Positions 11,468 to 20,778 are shown, counted from the stretch's first letter. The stretch: DNA of 21,817 nucleotides from a virus (IMGVR_UViG_3300043772_000219:1-21817); one strand, 5' to 3'. The notes: generated by a model not told the origin, from the letters alone. Numbers and translations: made by a program.

Positions 11468-14400
11468 TTAAGGTGTTCCTTGTAATGCAGGGATTGAATA
11501 AATTTGTCCGTTAATTTCTATGTAAATAACTCCTGTGGCAGTTCCAGTTCCACCTGCTGCGTAGCTTCCAAGTTTCCAAGGTTGTGCGCTACCAGAACTT
11601 GGTGCGGTTGTTTGTATTGCACCTGCCTTACTTACACTAAACTGAGAAACGCTACCTACTTTTAAGTTTAATAATTTAGAAGATGAACCACTTGCCGTGT
11701 TAGTTACGTTTAAGTAAATACCATCTGGGTTGCCTGTTGTGTTCCAAGTTGTATCAAGGTATAATGCACTTGCATTTGATGAAGATGAAACTACTTGACC
11801 TGAACCATCAAAGTAAGAAAAGCTACTTGAAGGCAATACTGTATTATATTGACCTGTAATTGCAACACTTCCTGCTACTTGTAGTTTTCCTAAAAAGCCA
11901 TCTGTTGATGTTCCTATTAATATTGTTCCATCATTTAATATGCGCATACGTTCAGTGTTGTTAGTACCGAATATTGCCGCACCATTTTTTGCATTCCATA
12001 TATTCAAATCAGTTCCACTATGTAGCAAATACCCACCATTCGTTCCCCCAATAGTTAATCCAACTATTGCAGATGATGTGCCATTAACTTCTAAAGTACC
12101 TCTATTTGTATCAGTATAAAGTGAAGTAGTGCTTCCAATTAATACAACCCCAGTACTTGTTATGCGCATTCTTTCGCCTGATGATACTGCTCCTTCGTGT
12201 GTATGAAAGGCAATATATTGTGCGTTATATCCTGTAACACCTGAAGCAACATTGTAGGTGTACATACCACCAAATCCACCATCATTAATTCCATAAAATA
12301 ATGTTGCACCTCTATTAGCTGAAGCGTGTGTTGTTGCAAATGTTCTACCTATTGTAGTAGTTGTAGTTTGATTATAACCTATTATTATATCACCCCCACT
12401 TGTAATGCGCATACGTTCTGTACCATCAATAGAGGTTATTAATGCAGTTCCTTCGTTTAAGTTTATAATACCATTACTTGAAGCGTCTAATCCTATTCTT
12501 AAACCATCTGTTGATGATGTTCCTGTTCCAGATTGAACCCATTGAGTATAGATTGCTGAACTTGCAGAATATAAAGTTAATAAATTGTTTGGCGATGTAG
12601 TACCTATACCTACGTTACCGCTTTTAAGCATTGACATTATTGAACTACCATCAGCTTGAAACTGATAGTATAAAGTCGGACCACTACCAGAAGATTGATT
12701 GTTTAATGTCCACGTACCTGTAGCTGCACTGTAATTCATTATACCTTTGTAAACTCCTGTACCAAAATGAATAGTACCTTCTGTTGCTGATGTTCCTGCT
12801 ACAATAGTACCACCTGCCGTTACACTACTTGAGAACGTAGCTGCTCCTGTAGAGGCAAAATTTAAAACAGTTGTACTTGTATTATTGTTATATAATCTAA
12901 ATTGACTTGAATAGTTTTGTAATGAGTATTGATAATTACTATTTGCCGTGTCAAAAAATTGTACTTGAACATTAGAATTACGAACATCTAAGTTCCCCCC
13001 TGATGTTATAACATCTCCACTAAATCTACCTGAGCCACTAACATCTAATTTGTATGTGTTGTTAGTATTTCCGATAGATAAATTACCCGAAGCGGATATG
13101 CGCATTCTTTCAGTACCACTATTATAAAATAGTGTGGGTATTGCATCACCTGTATACAAGTATTGACCTGTTGCATTAATACCAAACAATCCGCTTCCTA
13201 ATGTGCTTTGTGCTAAAAAATAAGCATCATCTGTATTGAATGTATTTCTAACTCTTATAGCAACTCCTGCTGCTGCTTGAACATCTAAACGATATAAAGG
13301 GCTTGTAGTACCAATTCCCAATCTACCACTCGCATCTAACGTCATTGCTTGGGTGAAGGATATAGCGTTACCTGCCGTTCCTGTTCCTGCTATACGCCAC
13401 CCGTGAACACCATCGTTAATTTGGTACATTGCAGCGTTTCCATTTGCTATATACGAGTTACCACTTGCACCATAATAAACATTTTGTCCAAAATTTATTA
13501 CTGTACTTGTTGCTCCAATTGAACCTTGTGTTCCTATCTGAAAACCAGTATAATCAACCCACGCACTCGGTGTAACTCCTAATCCTAAATTGCCTGAAGC
13601 GTCTAAGAGCATTCTTTGTGTCGAAGCTGTATAAAAATCAACTTGATTAGGTGCAATAATTCTTAGATTATTTGACGAAGAATATCCAAATATACCAGTA
13701 GCATAACTTCCGTTACCATTGAAAAATAAACCGCCATTTGCATTTGTAAATATTTCCGAACCTGCAAGATAAAATCCTCCTCCTTGTATTAGTATATTAC
13801 TATTCCCTATTGTACTTGCACCTGTAAACTTAGGTAGGTAGTTAGTAGTACCTGTTCCCGTTACTGGATTGGTTAAAGCGTTCTGCTTGTTGTTAAACGT
13901 AGTCCAATCGGTGCTTGATAATAAACCTTGTTGTGAACCACTTGCAGTAGCAATAGCTAAAGTAATAGTTCCACTTGTTGTAATAGGTGTTGAGCCAATA
14001 GTTACTCCGCTTGTTGCAGAAGATAAGCCAACACTTGTTACTGTACCTACACTCCAAGACCTATTTGCACTTAAATCATAAGCCGTTCCGTTAATAGTTA
14101 AAGTTCTACTTGTTGGAACATAACCGCTTAAATCGGGTGCGTATTGTGGTACGTTTAAAACACCCGTTGTGCTATTGTATGTTGCTGCTCCGCTTGTTCC
14201 CGATGTTGTTAAGCTAATGGCAGCTCTTGCTAAAGCATCGGTATATTGTGTAATAGTAGAAGCAATTACTCCCGTTGTATTATTATAGCTAATTCCTGCA
14301 CCTGCACTTAAAGAAGCAAGTGTGATATAGTTTGCTCCATTAGTTAATTGGTTTGTATTTGTAGGGATAGTAATAACACCCGTAGTAGAATTGTAAGCAC

Positions 14401-15703
14401 CACTACCTGCCGTAAAACTTAATGCTGCACGGCTACGAGCATCTGTGTAATATAAATTACTTCCTTCTGCTATGTTTGTTGTAGTACCTGAAACCTTAGT
14501 CCATAAACTTGTACTTGATACATATTGTAAAATATCTCCGTTGCTTGGGCTTTGAGCAGCTACGTTATGAAGTTCGTCTAATTCGTATCCGTTTTGTATC
14601 TTAACTTCGATAATCCCTTGCGTAGGGTGTGAACGTACAATGATACCTACATAAACTAAGTGAGCAGGAGCGTATTGTTTTGTACTTGTATAAGCACCCG
14701 CAGTTGTAGAACTCAAATAAAGTTGAGTGCCTTCTGTGTATGCTTGGGTATCTAAATCGCTTAATCTACCTGCTACTACTACATAACCATTATTCATATT
14801 AGTTATGTCAGCTTGTACGATGCCGTATGTTTGTGCGCTTGTGCTATCTCCCGTTGCAAGAGCTTTAGTAACTGTTGGCAAGTTACCTTGACCGCCATTG
14901 ATATAAACTACTGTTCCTTTTGTTAAAGTCGCACCAGTGCTATTGTAAACCTCAGTAACTAAGTTTTGTGCTTGGCTGATAATAGAAGGAAATGTTGCAA
15001 GAGTTCCATCGCCCTTAATGTATTGCGCTCCCGTTCCTGCAAAGCCTATGTTAATAGTTCCGCTTGTAGTTACAGGACTTCCCGTAATTGCTAAAGCATC
15101 TCCGCTTCTTGATACCGCTACACTTGTTACAGTACCCACCGCACCGCTTGAACGCTGCCAAATAGTACCGCTATAAATTACATAATCGCCTACCGCAAAA
15201 GTCAAAGGACCAGCCCCAAAGTTTACTGTTCCTGCTACGTTACAAATATAAACATCGCCCGTGTCGCCCGTTCCGTTTGCAAGTGTTGGGGTGTTTGTAG
15301 ATGCGTTCCAAGTTCCCTTGTATTCCATTAATGAACTCGGTAATTGGTTGATAGGAACTTTACCTAAACTATCAAGAGAAGCATAACCATTAGCGTTGCC
15401 CTTCTCACTTCTTAATTGATAAGTATCTAAAAGTGCTTGTGAAGGGAACATCTCTACATAAGCACTGCCACTCCATAAATAAAGTTTATTTGTGTTTTTA
15501 GCACAATAGATAATATCAATGTTACCAACCGCAGGAAAACCCGCAAGGTTTGTGTAAAAAGAAACAGAACCACCAAACAAAGAAGATATTTGCTCAAGTG
15601 TTATTTTCTTACTTACTCCTGTTGTCGGGTCGCCAATGATTGTTAAATCAGTTGGTAATGGTGCTAACTCGGTAGCTAATTGGTTAATTTTTTTGCCTAT
15701 CAT
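11468..15703 (-). CDS. Large repeat-rich tail fibre
   Basis: The 1411-residue protein is Gly/Ser/Thr/Asn rich. Residues 1-50 look like a virion-attachment head (MIGKKINQLATELAPLPTDL). Residues 190-610 repeat GTVTSV and YNSTTGV modules. From residue 695 the motif (T/G)ERMRI..G...IG recurs about seven times (near 697, 787, 865, 1024, 1096, 1178 and 1251), each followed by a short variable segment, as in long trimeric fibres. It ends YAAGGTGTATGVIYIEINGQ. No peptidase S74 autochaperone is visible. It likely contacts the host surface. It couples to the upstream tail completion-like gene by ATGA. Confidence 0.85.
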   Translation of the reverse strand: MIGKKINQLATELAPLPTDLTIIGDPTTGVSKKITLEQISSLFGGSVSFYTNLAGFPAVGNIDIIYCAKNTNKLYLWSGSAYVEMFPSQALLDTYQLRSEKGNANGYASLDSLGKVPINQLPSSLMEYKGTWNASTNTPTLANGTGDTGDVYICNVAGTVNFGAGPLTFAVGDYVIYSGTIWQRSSGAVGTVTSVAVSRSGDALAITGSPVTTSGTINIGFAGTGAQYIKGDGTLATFPSIISQAQNLVTEVYNSTGATLTKGTVVYINGGQGNLPTVTKALATGDSTSAQTYGIVQADITNMNNGYVVVAGRLSDLDTQAYTEGTQLYLSSTTAGAYTSTKQYAPAHLVYVGIIVRSHPTQGIIEVKIQNGYELDELHNVAAQSPSNGDILQYVSSTSLWTKVSGTTTNIAEGSNLYYTDARSRAALSFTAGSGAYNSTTGVITIPTNTNQLTNGANYITLASLSAGAGISYNNTTGVIASTITQYTDALARAAISLTTSGTSGAATYNSTTGVLNVPQYAPDLSGYVPTSRTLTINGTAYDLSANRSWSVGTVTSVGLSSATSGVTIGSTPITTSGTITLAIATASGSQQGLLSSTDWTTFNNKQNALTNPVTGTGTTNYLPKFTGASTIGNSNILIQGGGFYLAGSEIFTNANGGLFFNGNGSYATGIFGYSSSNNLRIIAPNQVDFYTASTQRMLLDASGNLGLGVTPSAWVDYTGFQIGTQGSIGATSTVINFGQNVYYGASGNSYIANGNAAMYQINDGVHGWRIAGTGTAGNAISFTQAMTLDASGRLGIGTTSPLYRLDVQAAAGVAIRVRNTFNTDDAYFLAQSTLGSGLFGINATGQYLYTGDAIPTLFYNSGTERMRISASGNLSIGNTNNTYKLDVSGSGRFSGDVITSGGNLDVRNSNVQVQFFDTANSNYQYSLQNYSSQFRLYNNNTSTTVLNFASTGAATFSSSVTAGGTIVAGTSATEGTIHFGTGVYKGIMNYSAATGTWTLNNQSSGSGPTLYYQFQADGSSIMSMLKSGNVGIGTTSPNNLLTLYSASSAIYTQWVQSGTGTSSTDGLRIGLDASSNGIINLNEGTALITSIDGTERMRITSGGDIIIGYNQTTTTTIGRTFATTHASANRGATLFYGINDGGFGGMYTYNVASGVTGYNAQYIAFHTHEGAVSSGERMRITSTGVVLIGSTTSLYTDTNRGTLEVNGTSSAIVGLTIGGTNGGYLLHSGTDLNIWNAKNGAAIFGTNNTERMRILNDGTILIGTSTDGFLGKLQVAGSVAITGQYNTVLPSSSFSYFDGSGQVVSSSSNASALYLDTTWNTTGNPDGIYLNVTNTASGSSSKLLNLKVGSVSQFSVSKAGAIQTTAPSSGSAQPWKLGSYAAGGTGTATGVIYIEINGQIYSIPALQGTP

Positions 15704-16149
15704 TCTGTATAGTTATAGATGCTCGGTACTTGGCATCTGTCGTTTAAGTAAGGTAATTCCATTGTAATATCTATCTTAACTCCTGCAAGATAGTCAGGGT
15801 CGCTTTCGGTAAAGTAAGTCAAAGGAGCAGTGTCGCCAATATCCCAAATTGCTTTAGGATAACGTAACTGAGCCACTATGTCTTGACCTACTAAAGTCAT
15901 ATCGGATAAAACTTCGGTTTCGTTTGTTTCTTCCATTAACATTCTGTCCATAAAATAAAGGCTAAAATTGTAAGTGATATTTTTAGCGTTTATAGTAGCA
16001 CCCGTTAAAGTGTAGAACATAGCAGGGTAAGTAACCTCGCCATTGCTTAAACGTTCCCACACATCGCCGAAGTAAACAAAGTTAATTTGTTCGTGGTCGT
16101 TTCCGAGTGTTGTTATCTGCTTTGTTATTTGGTTTAAGCTCAGGCTCAT
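15700..16149 (-). CDS. Tail completion/terminator-like protein
   Basis: The 149-residue protein begins with a helix (SLSLNQITKQITTLG) and continues with beta strands (ITYNFSLYFMDRML, residues about 58-71; VKIDITMELPYL near residues 124-135). Its size and the DVWERLSNGEVTYPAMFYTL layout resemble phage tail completion or head-tail joining proteins encoded between connector and tail genes. It follows the connector gene and precedes the fibre. The assignment rests on order and shape, not a clear motif. Confidence 0.6.
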   Translation of the reverse strand: MSLSLNQITKQITTLGNDHEQINFVYFGDVWERLSNGEVTYPAMFYTLTGATINAKNITYNFSLYFMDRMLMEETNETEVLSDMTLVGQDIVAQLRYPKAIWDIGDTAPLTYFTESDPDYLAGVKIDITMELPYLNDRCQVPSIYNYTE

Positions 16150-16213
16150 TCTTAATTTTTTCTAAATAAACACGAAGTTTATTTTGGTTTTTAATTGTTG
16201 TTACTTTACTCAT
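16082..16213 (-). CDS. Tiny basic ORF, 43 aa
   Basis: An ATG at 16213, 2 nt after the connector gene stop, opens a 43-residue frame (MSKVTTIKNQNKLRVYLEKI and a basic Asn/Lys/Arg tail) ending at 16082. It fills the only gap between the connector and tail completion-like genes but then overlaps the latter by 68 nt. The first half is protein-like; the tail, read through the overlap, may not be conserved. It could be a real small gene or a chance frame. Confidence 0.4.
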   Translation of the reverse strand: MSKVTTIKNQNKLRVYLEKIKNEPELKPNNKADNNTRKRPRTN

Positions 16214-16215
16214 AA

Positions 16216-16797
16216 TTAGCAATCACTACAACCTCTATTCCCTTGATAAAGTTCCTCGAAGCTTTTACCTGCGCAGCAATCAAAATCGCCTAACCAAATG
16301 CTCGTTGTATAAGCATCGTTCTCAGGGTGTATTGCATCAATTCCACTTCCAGGATTAAGGTACTCAGGATAGAGGGTAGAATATTCTTTTAGGTATTTAA
16401 TCATTCTTTGCTTGTAGAACTCCGCTCTTGCTTTATATCTATTCGCCACGTCAATCATATCCTGCATCGAAGGGTTCTCGGTATTTTCTCCGCCTTTTCT
16501 TAACAAGCCTTTGTTATAGAATTGATAAGACAAACCCATTGGCAACTCACTAAGTACATAATGCACTAAAGTATCTGCTATGTATTGGTCTAATAAGATA
16601 ACCTCGTTAGCGTTCAAGTTGTTTGCCGTAATACCTGCTTGTAGTCGATTGTACAAAGCACTTCCTAAAGCCGGTAAGATGTACATATCTTGTGCGGTCT
16701 TAATCTCAGGCAATACAAGTTTTTCGTCTACGTTAGCGTGTAAGCCAGACCTGTCTTTAATATTCTGTACGCTTATGAATAATGTATTTAAGCTCAT
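16216..16797 (-). CDS. Head-tail connector/adaptor protein (DUF6712-like)
   Basis: The 193-residue protein starts with LFISVQNIKDRSGLHANVDE and AQDMYILPALGSALYNRLQ, helical blocks I associate with the small head-tail adaptor family found after portal genes in Bacteroidota phages. The C-terminus ends in a Cys-rich stretch (DFDCCAGKSFEELYQGNRGC and SDC). It lies 3 nt after the portal gene. The location and helical character fit a ring that joins portal and tail. The family name is recalled and should be treated as tentative. Confidence 0.75.
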   Translation of the reverse strand: MSLNTLFISVQNIKDRSGLHANVDEKLVLPEIKTAQDMYILPALGSALYNRLQAGITANNLNANEVILLDQYIADTLVHYVLSELPMGLSYQFYNKGLLRKGGENTENPSMQDMIDVANRYKARAEFYKQRMIKYLKEYSTLYPEYLNPGSGIDAIHPENDAYTTSIWLGDFDCCAGKSFEELYQGNRGCSDC

Positions 16798-16800
16798 TTC

Positions 16801-18777
16801 TTATTTTCTTTTAACTATGTTTGACTTCCATTCGTGTCTGCAACTTGGAGAATGTGTGTTTGTTCCCGGCTTAGTATACCAACCGCCTCGTCTATCCCAT
16901 ACAGAATAACCAAGCCTTGCACTCATTTGCTCAATCTCGCTACGGCTATAAAACTTGTTAGCGGTTACTAAGTATTTGCAAAAAGGTCTGCTTGTATCTA
17001 AATCGCTATCATTAAAACCTGCTTTCCACTCGTATGAATAACGAATTAATATTTGTGAAGTTTGAGGCTTTATAGCTTCAACAATTTGACCAATAGGAGC
17101 AGTTAATTGCCTTTCGATAATTATGTTACTATCAATTCCCTTGCCTTGCTTTACTTCTGTTGTTTTAATAAACCCCTTCTCGATTAATAAATCAATAACA
17201 CGCTTAACCGCACCAATATCTTCTTTCAAAGTGTCAGCAATTACTTCTGGAGTAATACGCTTGTCTTTAACAATTAAGTCCAAGATATTAGATTGTAACT
17301 GCGATACATCGGCAAACATTTCAAAGTCCGCATCGTCGCTAAATCTTGACTTACTTTTATATACATCGTAAGCACTTCTATCTTCTCCGAACTCAAAGAA
17401 AACCTGAAAATCAGTTTCGTTAAATTCTAATTCCTCAGCACCTAACCAAGTAGACACTTCCTCGTCACTTAAAGCATATCCACCTTTTAACATAGAACTT
17501 GCTTGTTCCCTTGTTATCTTGCCCTTGTTAAAATCTCTAATAATGCGCTGCATATTTTGCCACTCTCTACCTTTTAAGCCTTTAATATGCTCGTTCACGC
17601 TTAAAGGACTTGCTGCCATTGGCTGCTCGGTTTCTGCAACTATTCCGTATTGTGTAGGGTCAATTCCTAACTTCTCTAATATCCACTCTTTAGGTGCTAC
17701 TTGTAAAATAACGTTTTCGCTAAAGTCAATTCCAATAGGGTCTACCGGTTGAAGCTTTAATTCTTCACTAACAGATGTATACTTAGCTAACATATTAAAT
17801 ACGCCTTCAATTTGCATTTGTTTATAGCGTACATAAGTATTATTAAATATTTCGTAGCTATCTCTAAGTTGTTGTCTATTACCTAATTGCCCCGGAGTAG
17901 CAATACCAAATAAGTCTGGACTTGTAATTTGGTGTCCGCTAAATATGTTAGTTTGTATTAATTCGTCTACACGGCTAAAATCTTCTTTAGTTAAATCACT
18001 AGCACCTAAATCGTCTACAATAGGCTTACGGGTTAAATCGTTTACAAAAGCAAGTAAATACTTCTTGCCGTCTGCACCCGTATACATATTATCAAACTGC
18101 TTACTAACAAGACGTTTTTCTTCAGGGCTTGGCTCTCCGTTCGGTAAAGTAATAAGTTTACTTGCACTAAACCCTGTCTGTGCATTACCCAAAACGTGCT
18201 TACTTACTTCTACATCACTTTCGATGTAGTTAAGCGCACCAAAATAACCCGGAAGGCTATAAACATTCATTCCCGGTCTGTACTCTTTTACATAAAGTAT
18301 CTGTACTCCTTGTGGGTTAGCAGGGTTAAAAGCATTGTATATCTCAGCTTTTTCTTGGTTACGTGTTACCTTCCAATCATCTTTATACCAAAATTGAGTG
18401 TTGTCTTTATTAGTTCTAATCTTTGTATAATCACAATGCCACAACTCCGCTATCTGTTCTCCAATTACACTCCAAATAACTTGTATATAAGCACCGCCAA
18501 ATAGTTCTAAATCTAAAGCAACTTTTTTAGTTAGGTCATTAAGGGTCTCATCTCTATTAACCTTTTTAATCATATCTTGCTCACCTGCCCAACCATTACC
18601 GACAATGTAGTTTACCTTGCCTCTAATGATAGCATTGTGCTTTGCAGATTTGTTAAATAGGTCTAATAGGTATTGCGGATAGTCATTGTTTTGACCATAC
18701 TGCATATACCCTTCGCCTTTTTTCTCTTTATATTCCGGTTGCTTTGCTTCCGCAAATGTCAATACTTGTATTTCCAT
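16801..18777 (-). CDS. Portal protein fused to winged-helix and MuF-like domains
   Basis: The 658-residue protein starts as a phage portal (residues 1-380): QYGQNNDYPQYLLDLFNKSA, then IVGNGW and LFGGAYIQVIW. Residues 490-545 look like a winged helix (LQSNILDLIVKDKRITPEVI, then AVKRVIDLLIEKGFI). Residues 575-658 end with RPFCKYL, GYSVWDRRGGWY and CRHEW (residues 646-650), the Cys/His pattern of the MuF-like C-terminus. Portal subunits form the dodecameric ring that admits DNA; MuF-like parts act in head morphogenesis. The wHTH in a portal is unusual. The frame is intact, with TAATG coupling to the upstream gene. Confidence 0.85.
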   Translation of the reverse strand: MEIQVLTFAEAKQPEYKEKKGEGYMQYGQNNDYPQYLLDLFNKSAKHNAIIRGKVNYIVGNGWAGEQDMIKKVNRDETLNDLTKKVALDLELFGGAYIQVIWSVIGEQIAELWHCDYTKIRTNKDNTQFWYKDDWKVTRNQEKAEIYNAFNPANPQGVQILYVKEYRPGMNVYSLPGYFGALNYIESDVEVSKHVLGNAQTGFSASKLITLPNGEPSPEEKRLVSKQFDNMYTGADGKKYLLAFVNDLTRKPIVDDLGASDLTKEDFSRVDELIQTNIFSGHQITSPDLFGIATPGQLGNRQQLRDSYEIFNNTYVRYKQMQIEGVFNMLAKYTSVSEELKLQPVDPIGIDFSENVILQVAPKEWILEKLGIDPTQYGIVAETEQPMAASPLSVNEHIKGLKGREWQNMQRIIRDFNKGKITREQASSMLKGGYALSDEEVSTWLGAEELEFNETDFQVFFEFGEDRSAYDVYKSKSRFSDDADFEMFADVSQLQSNILDLIVKDKRITPEVIADTLKEDIGAVKRVIDLLIEKGFIKTTEVKQGKGIDSNIIIERQLTAPIGQIVEAIKPQTSQILIRYSYEWKAGFNDSDLDTSRPFCKYLVTANKFYSRSEIEQMSARLGYSVWDRRGGWYTKPGTNTHSPSCRHEWKSNIVKRK

Positions 18778-19151
18778 TATTGTCTAATTGTGAATGTGCT
18801 TGTTGTTTCGTATTCGGTAAATGATATAGTTGTGCCAGATAGCTCCATAATTCCACTTTCTAGCAGGTTTAAGCCTGTAGGATTTAGGTTTGATGTACTA
18901 GCCTGTTCGTAGATTGTGTAGGTATATTGCCCATTTAAAGCCGTATTAAAGAAGCTATTAACTACAATAGTGAACTCGTTGTACCTTTCCTTATATGCGC
19001 TTATGTCAGTATTATTTAGCCTTACAAATTTAATCTCAGTATTTGTACTTCTATTCTCAAAAATAAATAGATAGTTCGGGCTTGTTAAAAGCTGCTTCTC
19101 AGTCAAGGTAAGTATTATGTTTTGGGTTTGACCCTTAATTAATCTTATCAC
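18777..19151 (-). CDS. Small conserved structural-region protein, GTG start
   Basis: The 124-residue protein starts at GTG (19149-19151): an in-frame stop lies just upstream and no ATG lies nearby. It reads MIRLIKGQTQNIILTLTEKQ, continues with beta strands (NYLFIFENRSTN, NEFTIVVNSFF, YTYTIYEQA) and looks all-beta. I recall similar proteins in Bacteroidota phages between capsid and portal genes, with unknown function. It follows an intrinsic terminator, so its transcription needs readthrough or a promoter in the 33 nt after the U-tract. Its stop overlaps the portal start. Confidence 0.75.
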   Translation of the reverse strand: MIRLIKGQTQNIILTLTEKQLLTSPNYLFIFENRSTNTEIKFVRLNNTDISAYKERYNEFTIVVNSFFNTALNGQYTYTIYEQASTSNLNPTGLNLLESGIMELSGTTISFTEYETTSTFTIRQ

Positions 19152-19184
19152 AACTATAAATATAAACTATTACGATTGTTTGCA

Positions 19185-19219
19185 AAATAAAAAACCCCCG
19201 CCTAATTAAAGACGAGGGC
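19185..19219 (-). terminator. Intrinsic terminator after the 173-aa structural gene
   Basis: In minus-strand RNA CCCUCGUC (19218-19211) pairs with GGCGGGGG (19202-19195) over 8 bp including two U-G wobbles, with an 8-nt loop, followed by UUUUUUAUUUU. The wobbles pair only in the minus transcript, confirming orientation. Confidence 0.85.
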
Positions 19220-19243
19220 ATCTATATACAAAACCAAAACAAC

Positions 19244-19765
19244 CTAAGAACCTGCGGTGGTTAATTGACCCGCCACAGTTGAGTTTACTTCTGGAGCTAG
19301 AGCCGGTTCTGCACCTGTAAAGGTAAGAGTATAACCGCTTCTGTCTCCTTCTGCCGTTCCTGTACCTGCGCTACCGCCTGTAAGGTCTAAGCCTCTTGTT
19401 TTTCCTAAGTACCAATATTTGCCATTGTTATCTTTGGCAACTGATACTAAAGTGTTTTGAGCCAACAACAAGATTTCGTTTCTTGTGTTCGCTTGTAATT
19501 TATTTAATACTATGGTTAATTCTGGAGCATAAAAGATAGTTCCATTCTGTACGTTTGCATTAACATTCTCAACTAATTGAGAAGTGCCTTTTACAAGTTC
19601 ATACTTAAAAAACTTCTTGCCAGATGCTTTTACTAAAGCGGTAATAACACCACTTGCTTCTGTTGTAGAAGTTACATCTGCTGCTGCTATGAAATAAACC
19701 TCAGTAATTCCGCCCAATGAATCTTTGCAATCAAGGGAGTAATTTTGAGTTAAAGCGCAAGGCAT
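19244..19765 (-). CDS. Putative abundant structural protein (decoration or tail tube)
   Basis: The 173-residue protein begins MPCALTQNYSLDCKDSLGG and has beta-rich blocks GVITALVKASGKKFFKYELV (residues about 39-58) and a GKTRGLDLTGGSAGTGTAEG region followed by YTLTFTG. The TRG.DLTGG..GTG...GDR.GY layout looks like a virion surface or tube protein, and it sits directly after the capsid gene. It has its own strong terminator downstream, as highly expressed virion genes often do. A decoration protein or a major tail protein are both possible; I cannot decide. Confidence 0.65.
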   Translation of the reverse strand: MPCALTQNYSLDCKDSLGGITEVYFIAAADVTSTTEASGVITALVKASGKKFFKYELVKGTSQLVENVNANVQNGTIFYAPELTIVLNKLQANTRNEILLLAQNTLVSVAKDNNGKYWYLGKTRGLDLTGGSAGTGTAEGDRSGYTLTFTGAEPALAPEVNSTVAGQLTTAGS

Positions 19766-19788
19766 ATTTTTTGAATTTAATTAGTTTG

Positions 19789-19818
19789 AAAAAAGTGGGG
19801 GATATATTTCAATCCCCC
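19789..19818 (-). terminator. Intrinsic terminator after the major capsid gene
   Basis: GGGGGAT (19797-19803) and ATCCCCC (19812-19818) form a perfect 7-bp stem with an 8-nt loop; the minus transcript then reads ACUUUUUUC. It begins 6 bp beyond the capsid stop codon. Partial readthrough is needed for the downstream genes unless they have their own promoter. Confidence 0.85.
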
Positions 19819-19824
19819 TATAAA

Positions 19825-20778
19825 TTATGCAAGGATAAACTTCACTACTTCGTCAGGGAAGGCAATGTTTACGCCAAACTTAAATTCAGATACAAACCTA
19901 ACTTGGTCCGCTTCTTTTGCATAAAAGATTTCGAACTTTTCTTCTTCATTCAATAAATCTGTACCAAGGAATAAATTGCTTAAACGTAAAGCATAAACTT
20001 TATTAGTTCCATTAAGACCTGCAACTGCAATTACTTTAATTGTAGTTCCCGGAAGTACAAATTCGCTATCAGCCTTTACATCAATTTGATAATTGAAAGA
20101 ACCGCTATTTTTAAGAGCAACAGTGTAAGTACGGAATAAATCTTGACCAACAAAAATAGTCATATCATCAGCAGCTACAACTTTAGCAGGAATTGCTTTG
20201 TAAACGCCATCAAAGATAGAGATTACGTTAGCATCAGTGATAGAGCTTAAAGGAGCGCCAGAAATATAAGTTGAAGCGTTTGCAGCAACTACACCTGAAG
20301 CAGCGCCTATTAATTTTACAAGCCCGTCAAATTTATTAAGATTAACATTCACACTTGAAGTGTCGCCTAACCATAACGCAGTTTCTAATTGAGCAGCAAT
20401 AGTCTTAGCTTTCTTTTCGCTATATTCTTGCTCAAAAGGAATAGAATCATATTGGCTACCTGTTGGTAAAGCCTTCTGTAAATACTTTGCTTCTAGGTCT
20501 TTAGGACATAAAGCTTCGTTAATTTTAATTTTGCCCGGAGTTACAGTACGTTGAGTAAAGGTAGTAGAACCAGAAGCATTAAAGCCACAAGAAGCACCAT
20601 CTTGGAAGATAGCGTCAGTTTCCATAATGTTGATTTTTTCGCTTGACTTTACGCCAACCATTACGTTACCTGCGCTCTTAATAAGAGAAGCAGTTTTTGC
20701 ACCTAATACAGATGAAGTTACAAGTAGAGCTTCGTTTTCTTTTGTATAGTTTGCTAATGCAGATACATCAAATCCCAT
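19825..20778 (-). CDS. Major capsid protein
   Basis: The 317-residue protein has the size, position and composition of an HK97-fold major capsid protein. It starts MGFDVSALANYTKENEALLV, has a middle helix region with QYDSIPFEQEYSEKKAKTIA and ETALWLGDTSS (residues about 131-141), and ends in beta strands (RFVSEFKFGVNIAFPDEVVK). It lies between the scaffold-like gene and a terminator. No separate delta domain is needed because an adjacent scaffold-like gene exists. The call is made by context and layout, not by a unique motif. Confidence 0.8.
   Translation of the reverse strand: MGFDVSALANYTKENEALLVTSSVLGAKTASLIKSAGNVMVGVKSSEKINIMETDAIFQDGASCGFNASGSTTFTQRTVTPGKIKINEALCPKDLEAKYLQKALPTGSQYDSIPFEQEYSEKKAKTIAAQLETALWLGDTSSVNVNLNKFDGLVKLIGAASGVVAANASTYISGAPLSSITDANVISIFDGVYKAIPAKVVAADDMTIFVGQDLFRTYTVALKNSGSFNYQIDVKADSEFVLPGTTIKVIAVAGLNGTNKVYALRLSNLFLGTDLLNEEEKFEIFYAKEADQVRFVSEFKFGVNIAFPDEVVKFILA

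Noticed and set aside
13869-14081. Open frame of 70 codons on the plus strand inside the fibre gene
   Set aside because: It lies fully within the repeat-rich fibre, opposite strand, with no family-like features; it is an antisense shadow of the Thr/Val-rich repeats.
11468-15703. Repeats in the fibre gene considered as CRISPR or tandem repeat array
   Set aside because: Repeats are imperfect, differently spaced, and in frame as ERMRI and GTVTSV protein modules; no direct repeats with uniform spacers.
18196-18504. Plus-strand open frames opposite the portal gene
   Set aside because: No recognisable motifs, no promoters in that direction, and the minus-strand portal frame is clearly the coding one. 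The same applies to other plus-strand frames across the window.
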